Below are positions 17,989-26,662 of a stretch of DNA of 64,000 nucleotides, piece after piece. The notes under the pieces were generated by a model. It had not been told where the DNA came from. It saw nothing but the letters and a program-made list of their open reading frames with translations, and did not search any database. Location of the stretch: positions 30,407 through 94,406 of the forward strand of contig NZ_BAAAPN010000017.1 in the NCBI RefSeq assembly GCF_039531165.1. Reading direction: 5' to 3'. Position 1 is the first letter of the stretch. Each line of letters begins with the position of its first letter. The position numbers and the translations under genes were made by a program. The DNA comes from Nostocoides_A vanveenii. GTDB lineage: Bacteria > Actinomycetota > Actinomycetes > Actinomycetales > Dermatophilaceae.

Positions 17989-19278
17989 ATGACGACTACC
18001 CCAGTGTCTTCCGACGCGCCCGCGCGCGGCGAGCCGACCGTGCCCGTCCGGCTGCTCGCCGTCGGCGACATTATCGGCGGGGCCTTCCGCACCCTGATGC
18101 GCTCCCCAAAGACCTTCATCGGGATGCCGCTCCTCGCCTGCGCCGTGATCGCGGTCCCGGCGCTCGCGCTCTTCCTGCTGGCGGTGGGCGGCACCCGAGC
18201 CACCAACGGCAGCGGTGGCGCGGTGGTCGCGATCGCCATGCTCGCCGGGTTCCTGCTCTTCTTGTTCGCGGTCTACGTGCTTCTTCGCACCTACGGCGCG
18301 GTCACCATCGGCGCGTATCGCATCGCGCTGGGCGAGCGGCCCACCACCGGCCAGTTGTGGCGGGAGGCGAGCGGGATCGTCTGGCGGCTGATCGTCTTCG
18401 GGTTGCTGATCTCGGTGGCCCTCTTAGTCGTCGTTTTCCTGGTGGGCTTCGCCGCCTTCGCCTCGGCCAATGTGGACAGCAATGTCGCCGGGATCGTTGC
18501 CCTCCTCGCCTTCATCGCCGCCTTCCCGTTGATGATCTTCCTGAGCGTGAAGTTCATCTACTGCCTGCAAACCATGGCCATCGAAAAGGCCGATCCGGTT
18601 GCCGCGATCCGCCGCTCGTGGAGCCTGAGCCGCGGGTTCTGGTGGCCCACCTTCGGGCGACTGCTGATGCTCTACCTGATCGGCATTCCGGTCTCGCTCC
18701 TGAGCCAAGGGCTCATGGTGGCGCCGATGGCTGGCCTGACCCGCAGCGACGGCACCGTCAACCTGGCGGGCTTCAGCGTGACGCTGATCATCGCTGGCCT
18801 GCTCGCCGTCGCGGTCAACCTCCTCTATCAGGCGTTCAGCCAGGTCTATGTGACGATCATGTATCTCGACGCTCGCCGACGCGAGGGCGTCCCCGCGCAG
18901 GCCGCCGCGGGCTACCCGTATGCCGGTGGCCTCGCCTATCAGCAGACACCGTCGTCCGCTGGAGCGCCGCCGGCAACCGGTGCGCACTACGTCGGCCTGG
19001 TCGCCGTGGCCGGTGGCGTGACCTCCTATCCCAGCGCACCGATGAGCACCGAGTACCCGCCGGCACCACCGGCCTATCCCACGTCCACCGCACCGGGCGA
19101 GCCCTATCCGCCGGCGGGTCCGGTGTGGGCCCACACCCCATCGCCGGACACCACGAGGCCCGATCCGTCACTGCCGAGCGCCCCACCCACCGAGCCGATG
19201 CCGACCTTCGACGCGGGCGCATCCTTCGACTCCGGGTCAACGAGCTCGGACGGCGGATCCTCCTCCAGTTCGGACTGA
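17989..19278 (+). CDS. Multi-pass membrane protein with Pro-rich C-terminal tail
   Basis: 429 residues, with AGGAGG 12 nt before the ATG. Residues 20-300 contain about six hydrophobic segments and resemble the membrane domain found fused to glycerophosphodiester phosphodiesterases (the IGGAFRTLMRSPKTF start and AIRRSWSLSRGFWW are typical). Residues 300-429 are a disordered Pro/Ala/Ser/Tyr-rich tail ending in a Ser/Asp run. No enzymatic motif is visible. Function unknown; such proteins are widespread in actinobacteria. Confidence 0.75.
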   Translation: MTTTPVSSDAPARGEPTVPVRLLAVGDIIGGAFRTLMRSPKTFIGMPLLACAVIAVPALALFLLAVGGTRATNGSGGAVVAIAMLAGFLLFLFAVYVLLRTYGAVTIGAYRIALGERPTTGQLWREASGIVWRLIVFGLLISVALLVVVFLVGFAAFASANVDSNVAGIVALLAFIAAFPLMIFLSVKFIYCLQTMAIEKADPVAAIRRSWSLSRGFWWPTFGRLLMLYLIGIPVSLLSQGLMVAPMAGLTRSDGTVNLAGFSVTLIIAGLLAVAVNLLYQAFSQVYVTIMYLDARRREGVPAQAAAGYPYAGGLAYQQTPSSAGAPPATGAHYVGLVAVAGGVTSYPSAPMSTEYPPAPPAYPTSTAPGEPYPPAGPVWAHTPSPDTTRPDPSLPSAPPTEPMPTFDAGASFDSGSTSSDGGSSSSSD

Positions 19279-19288
19279 CCCCCAGCTA

Positions 19289-19735
19289 TTACGACAGGTT
19301 GCGGGTCCGGGCCCGCAGCCGGGACTCGTTGATGGCCTGGCTGTGCAGCGTCAGCCAGATGCAGGCCACCGCGAGCGGCAACTCGATGAATGCCGCGCGG
19401 AGCAGCGCCTCCCAGCGTTCGCCGCGGCCGTGGCTGGTGACGACGTCGAACCACGCGTCCACCACCAGCAGGGAGGCGGTCGCCGACGCCAACGGCGGCA
19501 GCCACCGGCCGCCACGCCAGGCAGAGATGGCCACGGCCGCGAGCCCGAGGGTGAGGAGGACGTCGAACCCCGCCCAGGCCAGGTCATAGTTGACCGCGAG
19601 GCTGCGCTCCGGCAGGGACCAGGCCAGCCAGGCCGACCACGGAATCATCACGAGCACGCCGAGCGCGAACACCCATGTGACCAACAGCAGCGTGCGCCGG
19701 GCGTTGGGTGAGACGGGGCGCTCGGGAACGGTCAC
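19289..19735 (-). CDS. Small four-helix membrane protein
   Basis: About 148 residues with four hydrophobic segments (LLLVTWVFALGVLVMIPW, the DLAWAGFDVLLTLGLAAVAI region, LASATASLLVVDAWFDVV, and LPLAVACIWLTL). I chose GTG 19735 because TACGCT lies 6 nt upstream (leaderless pattern). A start at 19780 would add 15 residues. Unknown function. It is convergent with the Pro-rich membrane protein gene. Confidence 0.65.
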   Translation of the reverse strand: MTVPERPVSPNARRTLLLVTWVFALGVLVMIPWSAWLAWSLPERSLAVNYDLAWAGFDVLLTLGLAAVAISAWRGGRWLPPLASATASLLVVDAWFDVVTSHGRGERWEALLRAAFIELPLAVACIWLTLHSQAINESRLRARTRNLS

Positions 19736-19741
19736 TGATGC

Positions 19742-19747
19742 AGCGTA
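19742..19747 (-). promoter_or_regulatory. -10 element of the small membrane protein gene
   Basis: Minus-strand TACGCT ends 6 nt before GTG 19735, the leaderless geometry seen for other genes here. Confidence 0.35.
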
Positions 19748-19822
19748 TGCGGGCTCGGTCGCCCGCACCGCGAAGACCACCCGCGAGGATTCGGCCCGCG
19801 ACCGCCGCGGATCGGTGGCGCG

Positions 19823-20436
19823 TCAGCGCGTGAAGTGCACGCTCGCCGTGTTGCCGGGGCCGGGGATGGCCAGATTGATGATGTCGGTGGTGAGGAAGCC
19901 GCAGTTGCTGAACCTCGGGATCGTATAGGTGCCCGTCTCCCAATAGTCGTCGGACGTCCCCGGGCCGGTCCCCGTGGTGGGGAAGCGACCGTCGAGCGTC
20001 TGGGTGAAGGCGTGGACTTGCCGTAGTTGCCCACCATATTGATCGGCATGCCGAGCGGCTTGAGGCTGACGATCTGCAGGCCGACCGTCTGGGTGGTGTG
20101 CAGCGCCCAGTCCCAGCCGTCGAAGCTGATGTCGGTGCGCGACGTGCCCTGCGGGATGATCTTGATGGTCACATCCGCGAGCGGGAGGCTGCCGATCTTG
20201 AGTTGGGAGGTAGCCGGCGGGATCGCCGTTTCGCCGACGATGGTGCGTGCGTCGCTGTCGAGGACCCCGGTGAACTGACCGCGCGGGAAGGTCGTGGTCT
20301 GGTTGAGCTTCTTGATCGTCGAGGTCAGGTCGACGTTGGCGATCACATCGGCGGTCCACGCGTTGGCGGGCGCCGCCATCGGCACGGCGATTGCCCCGGC
20401 CAGAATCGCCGCAGCGGCCGAAAGACGCGCGGTCAT
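19823..20436 (-). pseudogene. Secreted protein of unknown function, frameshifted
   Basis: ATG 20436 opens a clear signal peptide (MTARLSAAAAILAGAIAV, cleavage after PANA) and a mature part rich in beta-type sequence (FPRGQFTGVLDSDAR, then FDGWDWALHTTQTVG). The frame breaks near 20026 after VGNYGK. The continuation in the next frame (HAFTQTLDGRFPTTG to PGNTASVHFTR) ends at a TGA at 19823. One extra G in AAGTCC restores a single protein of about 204 residues. I do not recognise the family. The frameshift may be a sequence error. Confidence 0.6.
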
Positions 20437-20559
20437 ACGCTGCGTGGGACGGGAGATAGCGGCCTCCGCAGGTATCGAGTACTCCGAGTACCCTCAGAAC
20501 TTACCTCACGGTAGCCTCAGGTGCGAGAGGTTCCGGACACGGATCTCCCAGGCGGCGGA

Positions 20560-21639
20560 TCAGCCCACACCGAGCGCGTGATACCCGGGCTTGATGACCT
20601 CGTCGATCAGCGCCAGCCGCTCGTCGAAGGGGATGAAGGCGGACTTCATCGCATTGATGGTCGCCCAGCGCAGATCGGCCAGCGACCAGCCAGCCTCCTC
20701 GACCAGATGCTGCATCTCGGCGCCAAGGGTGGTGTGCGACATCAGCCGGTTGTCGGTGTTGATCGTGACCCGGAAGCGCAGGTCTTTCAGCAGCGTGACC
20801 GGGTGCTCGGCGTAGGACGCGGCCGCACCGGTCTGCAGGTTAGAGGTCGGGCACATCTCCAGCGGAATCCGCGAGTCCCGCACGTATGCCGCGAGCCGCC
20901 CGAGCACCGGACGCTCACCCGTGACGTCGATATCGTCGACGATCCGCACGCCATGCCCGAGGCGGTCGGCTCCGCACCACTGGATCGCCTCCCAGATGCT
21001 CGGCAGGCCGAAGCCCTCACCGGCGTGGATGGTGAAGTGGGCATTCTCGCGCTGGAGGTATTCGAAGGCGTCCAAATGGCGCGAGGGCGGGTACCCGGCC
21101 TCGGCGCCGGCGATGTCGAAACCCGCCACACCGAGGTCGCGATAGCGCACCGCCAGCTCGGCGATCTCGCGGGATTTGGCGGCGTGCCGCATCGCCGTCA
21201 GCAAGGCGGCCATCCGGATGGGCTTGCCCTGCTCGGCAGCGAGCACCTCGCCCGCGCGGAAGCCGGCGTTGACGGTCTCGACGACCTCTTCGAGGCTCAG
21301 GCCGCCCTCGAGGTGCAGCTCCGGCGCGAAGCGGGACTCGGCATACACCACGCCGTCGGCGGCGAGGTCGAGCGCGCACTCCATGGCGATCCGGAAAAGC
21401 CCGTCGGTCGTCTGCATGACCGCGACGGTGTGGGCGAAAGTCTCCAGGTAGCGCTCGAGCGAACCGGAGTCGGCGCTGGTCCGGAACCACTCGCCCAACT
21501 CCGCCTCGGACTTCGCCGGCAGGGCGTCATACCCGGTCGCGTCGGCCAGTTCGATGACCGTCTGCGGGCGTACGCCGCCGTCGAGGTGGTCGTGCAGCAG
21601 CACCTTCGGGGCCGCAGCAATGTCGGGGCGCAGTTCCAT
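20560..21639 (-). CDS. add: Adenosine deaminase
   Basis: Deaminates (deoxy)adenosine to (deoxy)inosine, which PunA can then cleave. 359 residues from ATG 21639. A GTG two codons upstream (21645) abuts the -10 and is less likely. Zinc and catalytic motifs: HDHLDG (16-21), THAGEGFG-like HAGEGF (about 200), HGVRI and TNTDNRLMS. It lies 38 nt after deoA on the same strand but has its own TAGTCT box 6 nt upstream, so it may be transcribed alone as a leaderless mRNA. Confidence 0.95.
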   Translation of the reverse strand: MELRPDIAAAPKVLLHDHLDGGVRPQTVIELADATGYDALPAKSEAELGEWFRTSADSGSLERYLETFAHTVAVMQTTDGLFRIAMECALDLAADGVVYAESRFAPELHLEGGLSLEEVVETVNAGFRAGEVLAAEQGKPIRMAALLTAMRHAAKSREIAELAVRYRDLGVAGFDIAGAEAGYPPSRHLDAFEYLQRENAHFTIHAGEGFGLPSIWEAIQWCGADRLGHGVRIVDDIDVTGERPVLGRLAAYVRDSRIPLEMCPTSNLQTGAAASYAEHPVTLLKDLRFRVTINTDNRLMSHTTLGAEMQHLVEEAGWSLADLRWATINAMKSAFIPFDERLALIDEVIKPGYHALGVG

Positions 21640-21645
21640 CCGCAC

Positions 21646-21651
21646 AGACTA
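21646..21651 (-). promoter_or_regulatory. -10 element of add (leaderless)
   Basis: Minus-strand TAGTCT, 6 nt before the ATG at 21639. This spacing is why I prefer that ATG over the GTG at 21645. Confidence 0.45.
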
Positions 21652-21683
21652 GGGCTGCGCGTCGCGGTAGTCGGCAGCCGCGC

Positions 21684-22967
21684 TCAGGCGATCCGGTCGA
21701 TGATCAACTCCGGCCGCTCACCCGCGGCCGCGCCGATCTCGATACCGCCCTCAAGAGCGGCCAGCGCCCGCTCGAAACGCTCCGGAGTGTCCGTATGCAG
21801 CGTCAACAGCGGCTCGCCTGCGCGCACCTCATCCCCCGGCTTGGCGTGCATCTCGATCCCCGAACCCGCCTGGACCGGGTCTTCCTTGCGGGCCCGCCCG
21901 GCACCCAGCCGCCACGCGGCGACGCCAACGGCATACGCATCGAGGGTGGTGAGCATGCCGTCGGCCGAAGCGTTGACGACGTGGGTCTCGCGGGCCACCG
22001 GGAGAGTGGCGTCCGGATCGCCGCCCTGCGCGGCGATCATCGCGCGCCAGGCATCCATCGCCCGGCCGTCGGTCAACGCCGCGCGCACGTCCTGGCCGCC
22101 GCGGCCCGCCGCGTCGAGCATCTCCTCGGCCAGGCGCACCGTCAGTTCGACGACATCCGCCGGACCGCCGCCGGCGAGCACCTCGACGGACTCACGCACC
22201 TCCAGGGCGTTGCCCGCGGTCAGGCCCAGCGGGGTGGACATATCCGTCAGCAGGGCAACGGTTTTGACGCCCGCGTCCGTGCCCAGGTCGACCATCGTGC
22301 GCGCCAACTCCCGCGCGTCCTCGACATTCTTCATGAACGCGCCGGAGCCGACCTTGACATCGAGCACCAACGCCCCGGTGCCTTCGGCGATCTTCTTGCT
22401 CATGATTGAGGAGGCGATCAGTGGGATGGCCTCGACGGTGCCGGTGACATCGCGCAGCGCGTAGAGTTTCTTGTCGGCGGGGGCGAGCCCGGAGCCGGCG
22501 GCGCAGATGACGGCGCCGACCTCCTCGAGCTGCGCGAGCATGGCCTCGTTCGACAGGTCGGCCCGCCAGCCCGCCACGGACTCCAGCTTGTCGAGCGTGC
22601 CGCCGGTGTGGCCGAGCCCCCGCCCCGACAGTTGCGGAACGGCGACGCCGAAGACGGCGACGAGCGGAGCGAGCGGGAGGGTGATCTTATCGCCCACCCC
22701 GCCGGTCGAGTGTTTGTCAGCGGTCGGGCGCGACAGGCCGGAGAAGTCCATGCGATCCCCGCTGGCGATCATGGCCGCCGTCCAGGTGGCGATCTCGCGC
22801 CGGTTCATCCCGTTGAGCAGGACGGCCATGGCCAGGGCCGACATCTGCTCGTCGGCCACCGTCCCCCGGGTGTAGGCATCGATGACCCATCGGATCTGCT
22901 CGTCGGACAACTCCTTGCGGTCGCGCTTGGCGACGATGACATCGACGGCATCGAAGGCTTCGCTCAT
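21684..22967 (-). CDS. deoA: Thymidine phosphorylase
   Basis: Converts thymidine and deoxyuridine plus phosphate to base and deoxyribose-1-phosphate. 427 residues. Signature SGRGLGHTGGTLDKLE (about 110-125), KHSTGGVGDK (about 83) and a C-terminal pyrimidine-phosphorylase domain. The other candidate, pyrimidine-nucleoside phosphorylase (pdp), has the same fold and cannot be excluded by eye. It lies between the MazF pair and add, and works downstream of Cdd and upstream of DeoC. Confidence 0.93.
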   Translation of the reverse strand: MSEAFDAVDVIVAKRDRKELSDEQIRWVIDAYTRGTVADEQMSALAMAVLLNGMNRREIATWTAAMIASGDRMDFSGLSRPTADKHSTGGVGDKITLPLAPLVAVFGVAVPQLSGRGLGHTGGTLDKLESVAGWRADLSNEAMLAQLEEVGAVICAAGSGLAPADKKLYALRDVTGTVEAIPLIASSIMSKKIAEGTGALVLDVKVGSGAFMKNVEDARELARTMVDLGTDAGVKTVALLTDMSTPLGLTAGNALEVRESVEVLAGGGPADVVELTVRLAEEMLDAAGRGGQDVRAALTDGRAMDAWRAMIAAQGGDPDATLPVARETHVVNASADGMLTTLDAYAVGVAAWRLGAGRARKEDPVQAGSGIEMHAKPGDEVRAGEPLLTLHTDTPERFERALAALEGGIEIGAAAGERPELIIDRIA

Positions 22968-23049
22968 CCCGGCATCATGGCAGAACCTTCGGCAGGCTCG
23001 ACGCGTCCCAGGTCGTGACTACTACCTTCCATGCCGAATCCCGGATTGG

Positions 23050-23055
23050 TATACT
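23050..23055 (+). promoter_or_regulatory. -10 element of the RHH/MazF operon (leaderless)
   Basis: TATACT, a consensus -10, ends 6 nt before ATG 23062. The local sequence is AT-rich for this genome (GGTATACTTTTCG). Confidence 0.6.
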
Positions 23056-23061
23056 TTTCGC

Positions 23062-23295
23062 ATGTCGATTCAGATTACGGTTCGGCTGGATGAGCAACTC
23101 GTCGCCGGCGTCGATGCGCTCGTGAAATCGGGTCGGGCGAAATCGCGAGCTCAGGTGGTTGAGTCGGCGCTCGAGCGTGAGTTGCGACGCAGTCTCTATG
23201 CGGAGGAGGCGACGGTCCTGCGACGGAGCGCTTCGGATGCCGACCTTGACGCCCTCGCCGACTGGATGGTCGGCAAGTACCCCCAGGTCGATTGA
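23062..23295 (+). CDS. Ribbon-helix-helix antitoxin
   Basis: 77 residues: MSIQITVRLDEQLVAGVD is a beta strand for DNA contact, followed by two helices (SRAQVVESALERELRR), the ribbon-helix-helix fold. Its stop overlaps the start of the following MazF-like gene (TGATG), a typical antitoxin-toxin arrangement. It probably represses its own promoter, and the -10 abuts the start codon. It reads opposite to the flanking salvage genes. Confidence 0.85.
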   Translation: MSIQITVRLDEQLVAGVDALVKSGRAKSRAQVVESALERELRRSLYAEEATVLRRSASDADLDALADWMVGKYPQVD

Positions 23296-23594
23296 TGCAC
23301 GCCATTCACGTCGTCCACCTCGACAAGGCTCGCCCAGCGATCGTCCTGACCCGGGATTCGGCGCGCCCGCTCCTGAGCAAGTGGACGGTCGCACCCATCA
23401 CCAGCACGATTCGCGGCCTCGTCTCCGAAGTGCCGCTCGGCCGACGCAACGGGCTCGACCACGATTGCGTAGCGAGCGTTGACAATGTCGCGACCATCCC
23501 GGCAGTGGCTGTTGGTCGGCTGATCGGCTTCCTCGACGAGGACGACGAGCACGCGCTCACGACAGCACTGGCGCGCGCCTTCGACCTCATCTGA
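23295..23594 (+). CDS. MazF/PemK-type toxin
   Basis: About 99 residues, a small beta-rich endoribonuclease toxin: HAIHVVHLDKARPAIVLTR (N-terminal strand), VAPITSTIRGLVSEVPLG (the conserved PITST segment) and a DCVASVDNVATIP segment matching the family's core. It overlaps the antitoxin stop by one base. Expected to cleave mRNA unless bound by the RHH protein. Confidence 0.85.
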   Translation: MHAIHVVHLDKARPAIVLTRDSARPLLSKWTVAPITSTIRGLVSEVPLGRRNGLDHDCVASVDNVATIPAVAVGRLIGFLDEDDEHALTTALARAFDLI

Positions 23595-23792
23595 CCGCCA
23601 CGCTGTGCGCTTGTGGGGCATTCTGCCGCCCGCCACACCACGGTCGGCAGCCCTCTCACGCGCGTCGTCAACCAGAAGGCTACGCTCAAGCGCCGAGGCA
23701 TGGCAGCCTGAGAACGCGTGCCGGGCAGCGGCCAGCACGAGCGCGATCTCGAGCCACGCCCGCGGGCCCCGGACCGGTGCTCGCCCATGGAC

Positions 23793-24203
23793 TCAGCGGC
23801 CCGCCAGCCGCTCCAATTCCTCCGGCCCGAAGGCCTGAGGCAGCACGTCACGCATTGTCAGAACGCCTTCGGGGGTCATCAGCAGGCAGTCGGCGCCGCC
23901 GTTCTCCCACAGCAGTTGCCGGCAGCGGCCGCAGGGCATCAGGGCCTGGCCGTCCGCGCCGACGCAATAGACAGCCGCGAACGTCCCGCCACCGCCCATG
24001 TGCAGCGCGGACACCAGCCCGCACTCCGCGCAGAGCGCGACCCCGTATGCCGCGTTCTCGACATTGCAGCCGGCATACGTCCGGCCGTCGGTGGTAATGC
24101 CGGCGACGCCGACCGGGAAGCGCGAATACGGGCAGTACGCACGCTCCATCGCGGCCACCGCCGCAACTCGCAGCGCCTCCCAGTCGATGTCTGCGGGCGA
24201 CAT
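23793..24203 (-). CDS. cdd: Cytidine deaminase
   Basis: Deaminates (deoxy)cytidine to (deoxy)uridine. 136 residues, tetrameric type. Zinc and catalytic motifs: GCNVENAAYG (about 45), CAECGL (about 58) and PCGRCRQ (about 90). It follows the nucleoside importer genes on the same strand, with a palindromic repeat between, so it probably ends that operon. About 200 nt between its stop and the MazF gene hold nothing I recognise. Confidence 0.95.
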   Translation of the reverse strand: MSPADIDWEALRVAAVAAMERAYCPYSRFPVGVAGITTDGRTYAGCNVENAAYGVALCAECGLVSALHMGGGGTFAAVYCVGADGQALMPCGRCRQLLWENGGADCLLMTPEGVLTMRDVLPQAFGPEELERLAGR

Positions 24204-24243
24204 CCGCGTCTCCTGATCTGTGTGTGGGATGCGCGCTCGGGGT

Positions 24244-24286
24244 CCCGCGAAGTATGGAGCGAGGCACGAGCGGAAACTTCGTGGGG
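24244..24286. repeat. Dispersed palindromic repeat, copy 2
   Basis: 43-nt relative of the element at 7793-7838. Arms are CCCGCGAAGT (24244-24253) and ACTTCGTGGGG (24276-24286). It lies 4 nt after the stop of the distal permease gene and before cdd, so it could act as a processing or termination hairpin in the operon. Confidence 0.6.
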
Positions 24287-24290
24287 TGGG

Positions 24291-25553
24291 TTAGTGTCCG
24301 CTGCCCTTGCGATAGATCTGGCCATCCGCGGCCGGCATCCGCAGACGCTGCGAGGCGAAGGCCAGGACCAGCAAGGTGGTGACATAGGGCGCGGTGCCGG
24401 CGAGCTCGGCTGCGACGGTGTCGGTGGTGACGTACCACCACGCGGTCAGCGCGGCCACGGCGATAGCGAAGCCACCTTGGACGTATGCCGATCGCTTGAC
24501 GATCTGATAGACCCCCACCAGCAGTAAGAGCACGGCAAAGGCCAGGAGGAAGGCGTGCACACTCGCCCCACCCGCACGCAACCGGATCGCATCGGTGTAG
24601 CCGAAGAGCGCCGAGCCGGCCAGCAGGCCGCCAGGTCGCCAGTTACCGAAGATCATCGCGGCGAGGCCGATGAAGCCGCGCCCCCCGGTCTGCCCGTCGC
24701 GGTAGAGGTTGGAGGCGACCAGTGACAAGAAGGCGCCACCGAGGCCCGCCAACGCACCAGAGACGAGCACGCCGATGAACTTGTAGCGATAGACGTTGAC
24801 ACCGAGTGACTCGGCAGCCGCGGGTGACTCACCGACCGACCGCAGGCGCAGACCGAAGGCGGTGCGCCAGAGGACCCAGTAGGTCAGCACGAAGAGCGCA
24901 CTGGCCAAGATCGTTACCACCGAGACGCCGGTGGTCAGGCCCCGCACGATGCCGGCCAGGTCGGAGACGACAAAGATGTGCTTGCGCTCTAGCGTCAGCA
25001 AGGGATCGCCGATAAAGGGCACCGAGAGGTTCGGTGGCTGATCCAGCGGCGGCGACTGGGTCGGGCCGCCGCCGGGCAGGTCGGAGAAGAAGCGCGAGGC
25101 GAGATACTTCGCCGCCCCGACGCCCATGACGTTGAGCGCGACACCGGAGACGATGTGGTCGACGCCGAAATAGACAGTGGCGATGGCGTGGATCAGGCCA
25201 CCCACCAGGCCACCGAGGGCACCCCCGAGGATGCCCATCCACGGGCCCATGTGGTAGGCGAAGAAGGCCGCAGACCAGGTGCCCAGGATCATCATGCCTT
25301 CGAGGCCGATGTTGACGACACCGGCCCGCTCCGACCACAGGCCACCAAGACCGGCGAGCGCGATCGGGACGGCCAGACCGAAGGCGGCGGCTACGGCTCC
25401 GGAGGAGTCGAGGTCATTGGCGCCGGTGATCACCCGCAGCAGGGAGATCAACAGGATCGAGCCGATGATGATCAACGCCCACTTGCGGACATCGACCCCT
25501 CGCTCGCTCTCGTGGTCGACCGCGGTCGACCGATGCGTCGTCGGGGCGCTCAT
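24291..25553 (-). CDS. Nucleoside ABC transporter permease (second subunit)
   Basis: 420 residues, about nine to ten membrane segments, with the BPD_transp_2 features of the YufQ/NupC group (GLAVPIALAGLGGLWSERAG, NIGLEGMMILG, GGFIGLAAMIFGNWRPGG-like RGFIGLAAMIFGNW). The start codon overlaps the stop of the other permease in ATGA (25550-25553). It forms the translocation channel with its partner. An N-terminal extension of about 30 residues is hydrophilic. Confidence 0.9.
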   Translation of the reverse strand: MSAPTTHRSTAVDHESERGVDVRKWALIIIGSILLISLLRVITGANDLDSSGAVAAAFGLAVPIALAGLGGLWSERAGVVNIGLEGMMILGTWSAAFFAYHMGPWMGILGGALGGLVGGLIHAIATVYFGVDHIVSGVALNVMGVGAAKYLASRFFSDLPGGGPTQSPPLDQPPNLSVPFIGDPLLTLERKHIFVVSDLAGIVRGLTTGVSVVTILASALFVLTYWVLWRTAFGLRLRSVGESPAAAESLGVNVYRYKFIGVLVSGALAGLGGAFLSLVASNLYRDGQTGGRGFIGLAAMIFGNWRPGGLLAGSALFGYTDAIRLRAGGASVHAFLLAFAVLLLLVGVYQIVKRSAYVQGGFAIAVAALTAWWYVTTDTVAAELAGTAPYVTTLLVLAFASQRLRMPAADGQIYRKGSGH

Positions 25554-26662
25554 GCCACGGCTCCTTCCACCGGACGGCCGCGCGTCGCGGCCAGTTCGCG
25601 GGCGACCTTGGCCTGTTCGAGCCGGATATCGAGCCGGCGCACGCCTTCATACGCGATGACGACGGCGAACAAGATGATGCCCTGGATGATGTTGACCAGT
25701 TCGGGGGCGACCCCGGCCCGGATCTGCAGGCCATTGCTCTGGGTGTCGAGGTAGCTCCACAGCAAGGCGGCAAAGGCGATGCCGATCGCGTTGTTGCGGC
25801 CGAGCAGGGCGATGCCGATGCCGGCGAAGCCAAGGCCTGCTTGGAAGGTCGTGCCATACGAGTGGTCTTGACCGAAGAGCAAGGGCATCCCGACCAGGCC
25901 GGCGAGGGCGCCCGAGGCGATCATCGAGGTCATCACCATTCGCTGGACGTTGACCCCGCTGGCCACGGCCGCGGACTCCGACCGACCGGTCGCCCGCAGG
26001 TCGAAACCGAAGCGCGTCTTGCCCAGCACGAACCAATAGAGGAAGCCGACGATGACTGCCAGCAGCAGCATCGAGTAGACCCGGTTGGTCGCGCCCGGGA
26101 TCAACTTCCAGCCCTCCAGCTGGGAGGACTCGGGGATGGTCTTGGTGCCGATCGCATTCGAGCCCTTGGTCCGCACGGCGACCTTGAGCAACATCCACTG
26201 CACGACGCCGGTGGCGATCGCGTTGAGCATGATCGTCGAGATCACTTCGCTGACACCGCGCTTGACCTTGAGGTATGCGGCGATGCTCGCCCACAGCCCG
26301 CCCGCCACCATCGCGACGACGATCGTGACCAGGACGTTGAGCATTCCGGGGAACCACGCCTGGCCGGCGAACACGGCACCCGCGAAGGCCGCCACGCGGT
26401 ATTGGCCGTCGACACCGATATTGAACAGATTCATCCGGAAGCCGACGGCGACGGCGATCGCCGAAAGGTAGAGGACGATGGCGCCGTTGACGATATTGGT
26501 GATCTGACGCGGCTTCGGCTTGCTGAGCATGGTGATCCACACGTCGCGCACGGGGTCGCCGAGCGCGAAGAGCACGAGGGACGTCAGGATCACGGCGACC
26601 AGGAGCGCGGCGATCGGCGCGCCGATCGACAACAGGATCCGGCGCACATCGAGCCTCTTCAT
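25550..26662 (-). CDS. Nucleoside ABC transporter permease (first subunit)
   Basis: 370 residues, BPD_transp_2 family (YufP/NupB type). About nine hydrophobic helices; NLFNIGVDGQY and VSEVISTIMLNAIA are conserved in this group. It overlaps the ATPase stop (26659-26662) and the next permease start by 4 nt each, so the three are co-translated. Substrate inferred from the BmpA-type binding protein and the salvage enzymes around it. Confidence 0.9.
   Translation of the reverse strand: MKRLDVRRILLSIGAPIAALLVAVILTSLVLFALGDPVRDVWITMLSKPKPRQITNIVNGAIVLYLSAIAVAVGFRMNLFNIGVDGQYRVAAFAGAVFAGQAWFPGMLNVLVTIVVAMVAGGLWASIAAYLKVKRGVSEVISTIMLNAIATGVVQWMLLKVAVRTKGSNAIGTKTIPESSQLEGWKLIPGATNRVYSMLLLAVIVGFLYWFVLGKTRFGFDLRATGRSESAAVASGVNVQRMVMTSMIASGALAGLVGMPLLFGQDHSYGTTFQAGLGFAGIGIALLGRNNAIGIAFAALLWSYLDTQSNGLQIRAGVAPELVNIIQGIILFAVVIAYEGVRRLDIRLEQAKVARELAATRGRPVEGAVA

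Noticed and set aside
20521..22464. Long plus-strand open frame opposite add and deoA
   Set aside because: Shadow of two conserved enzymes; low-complexity composition.
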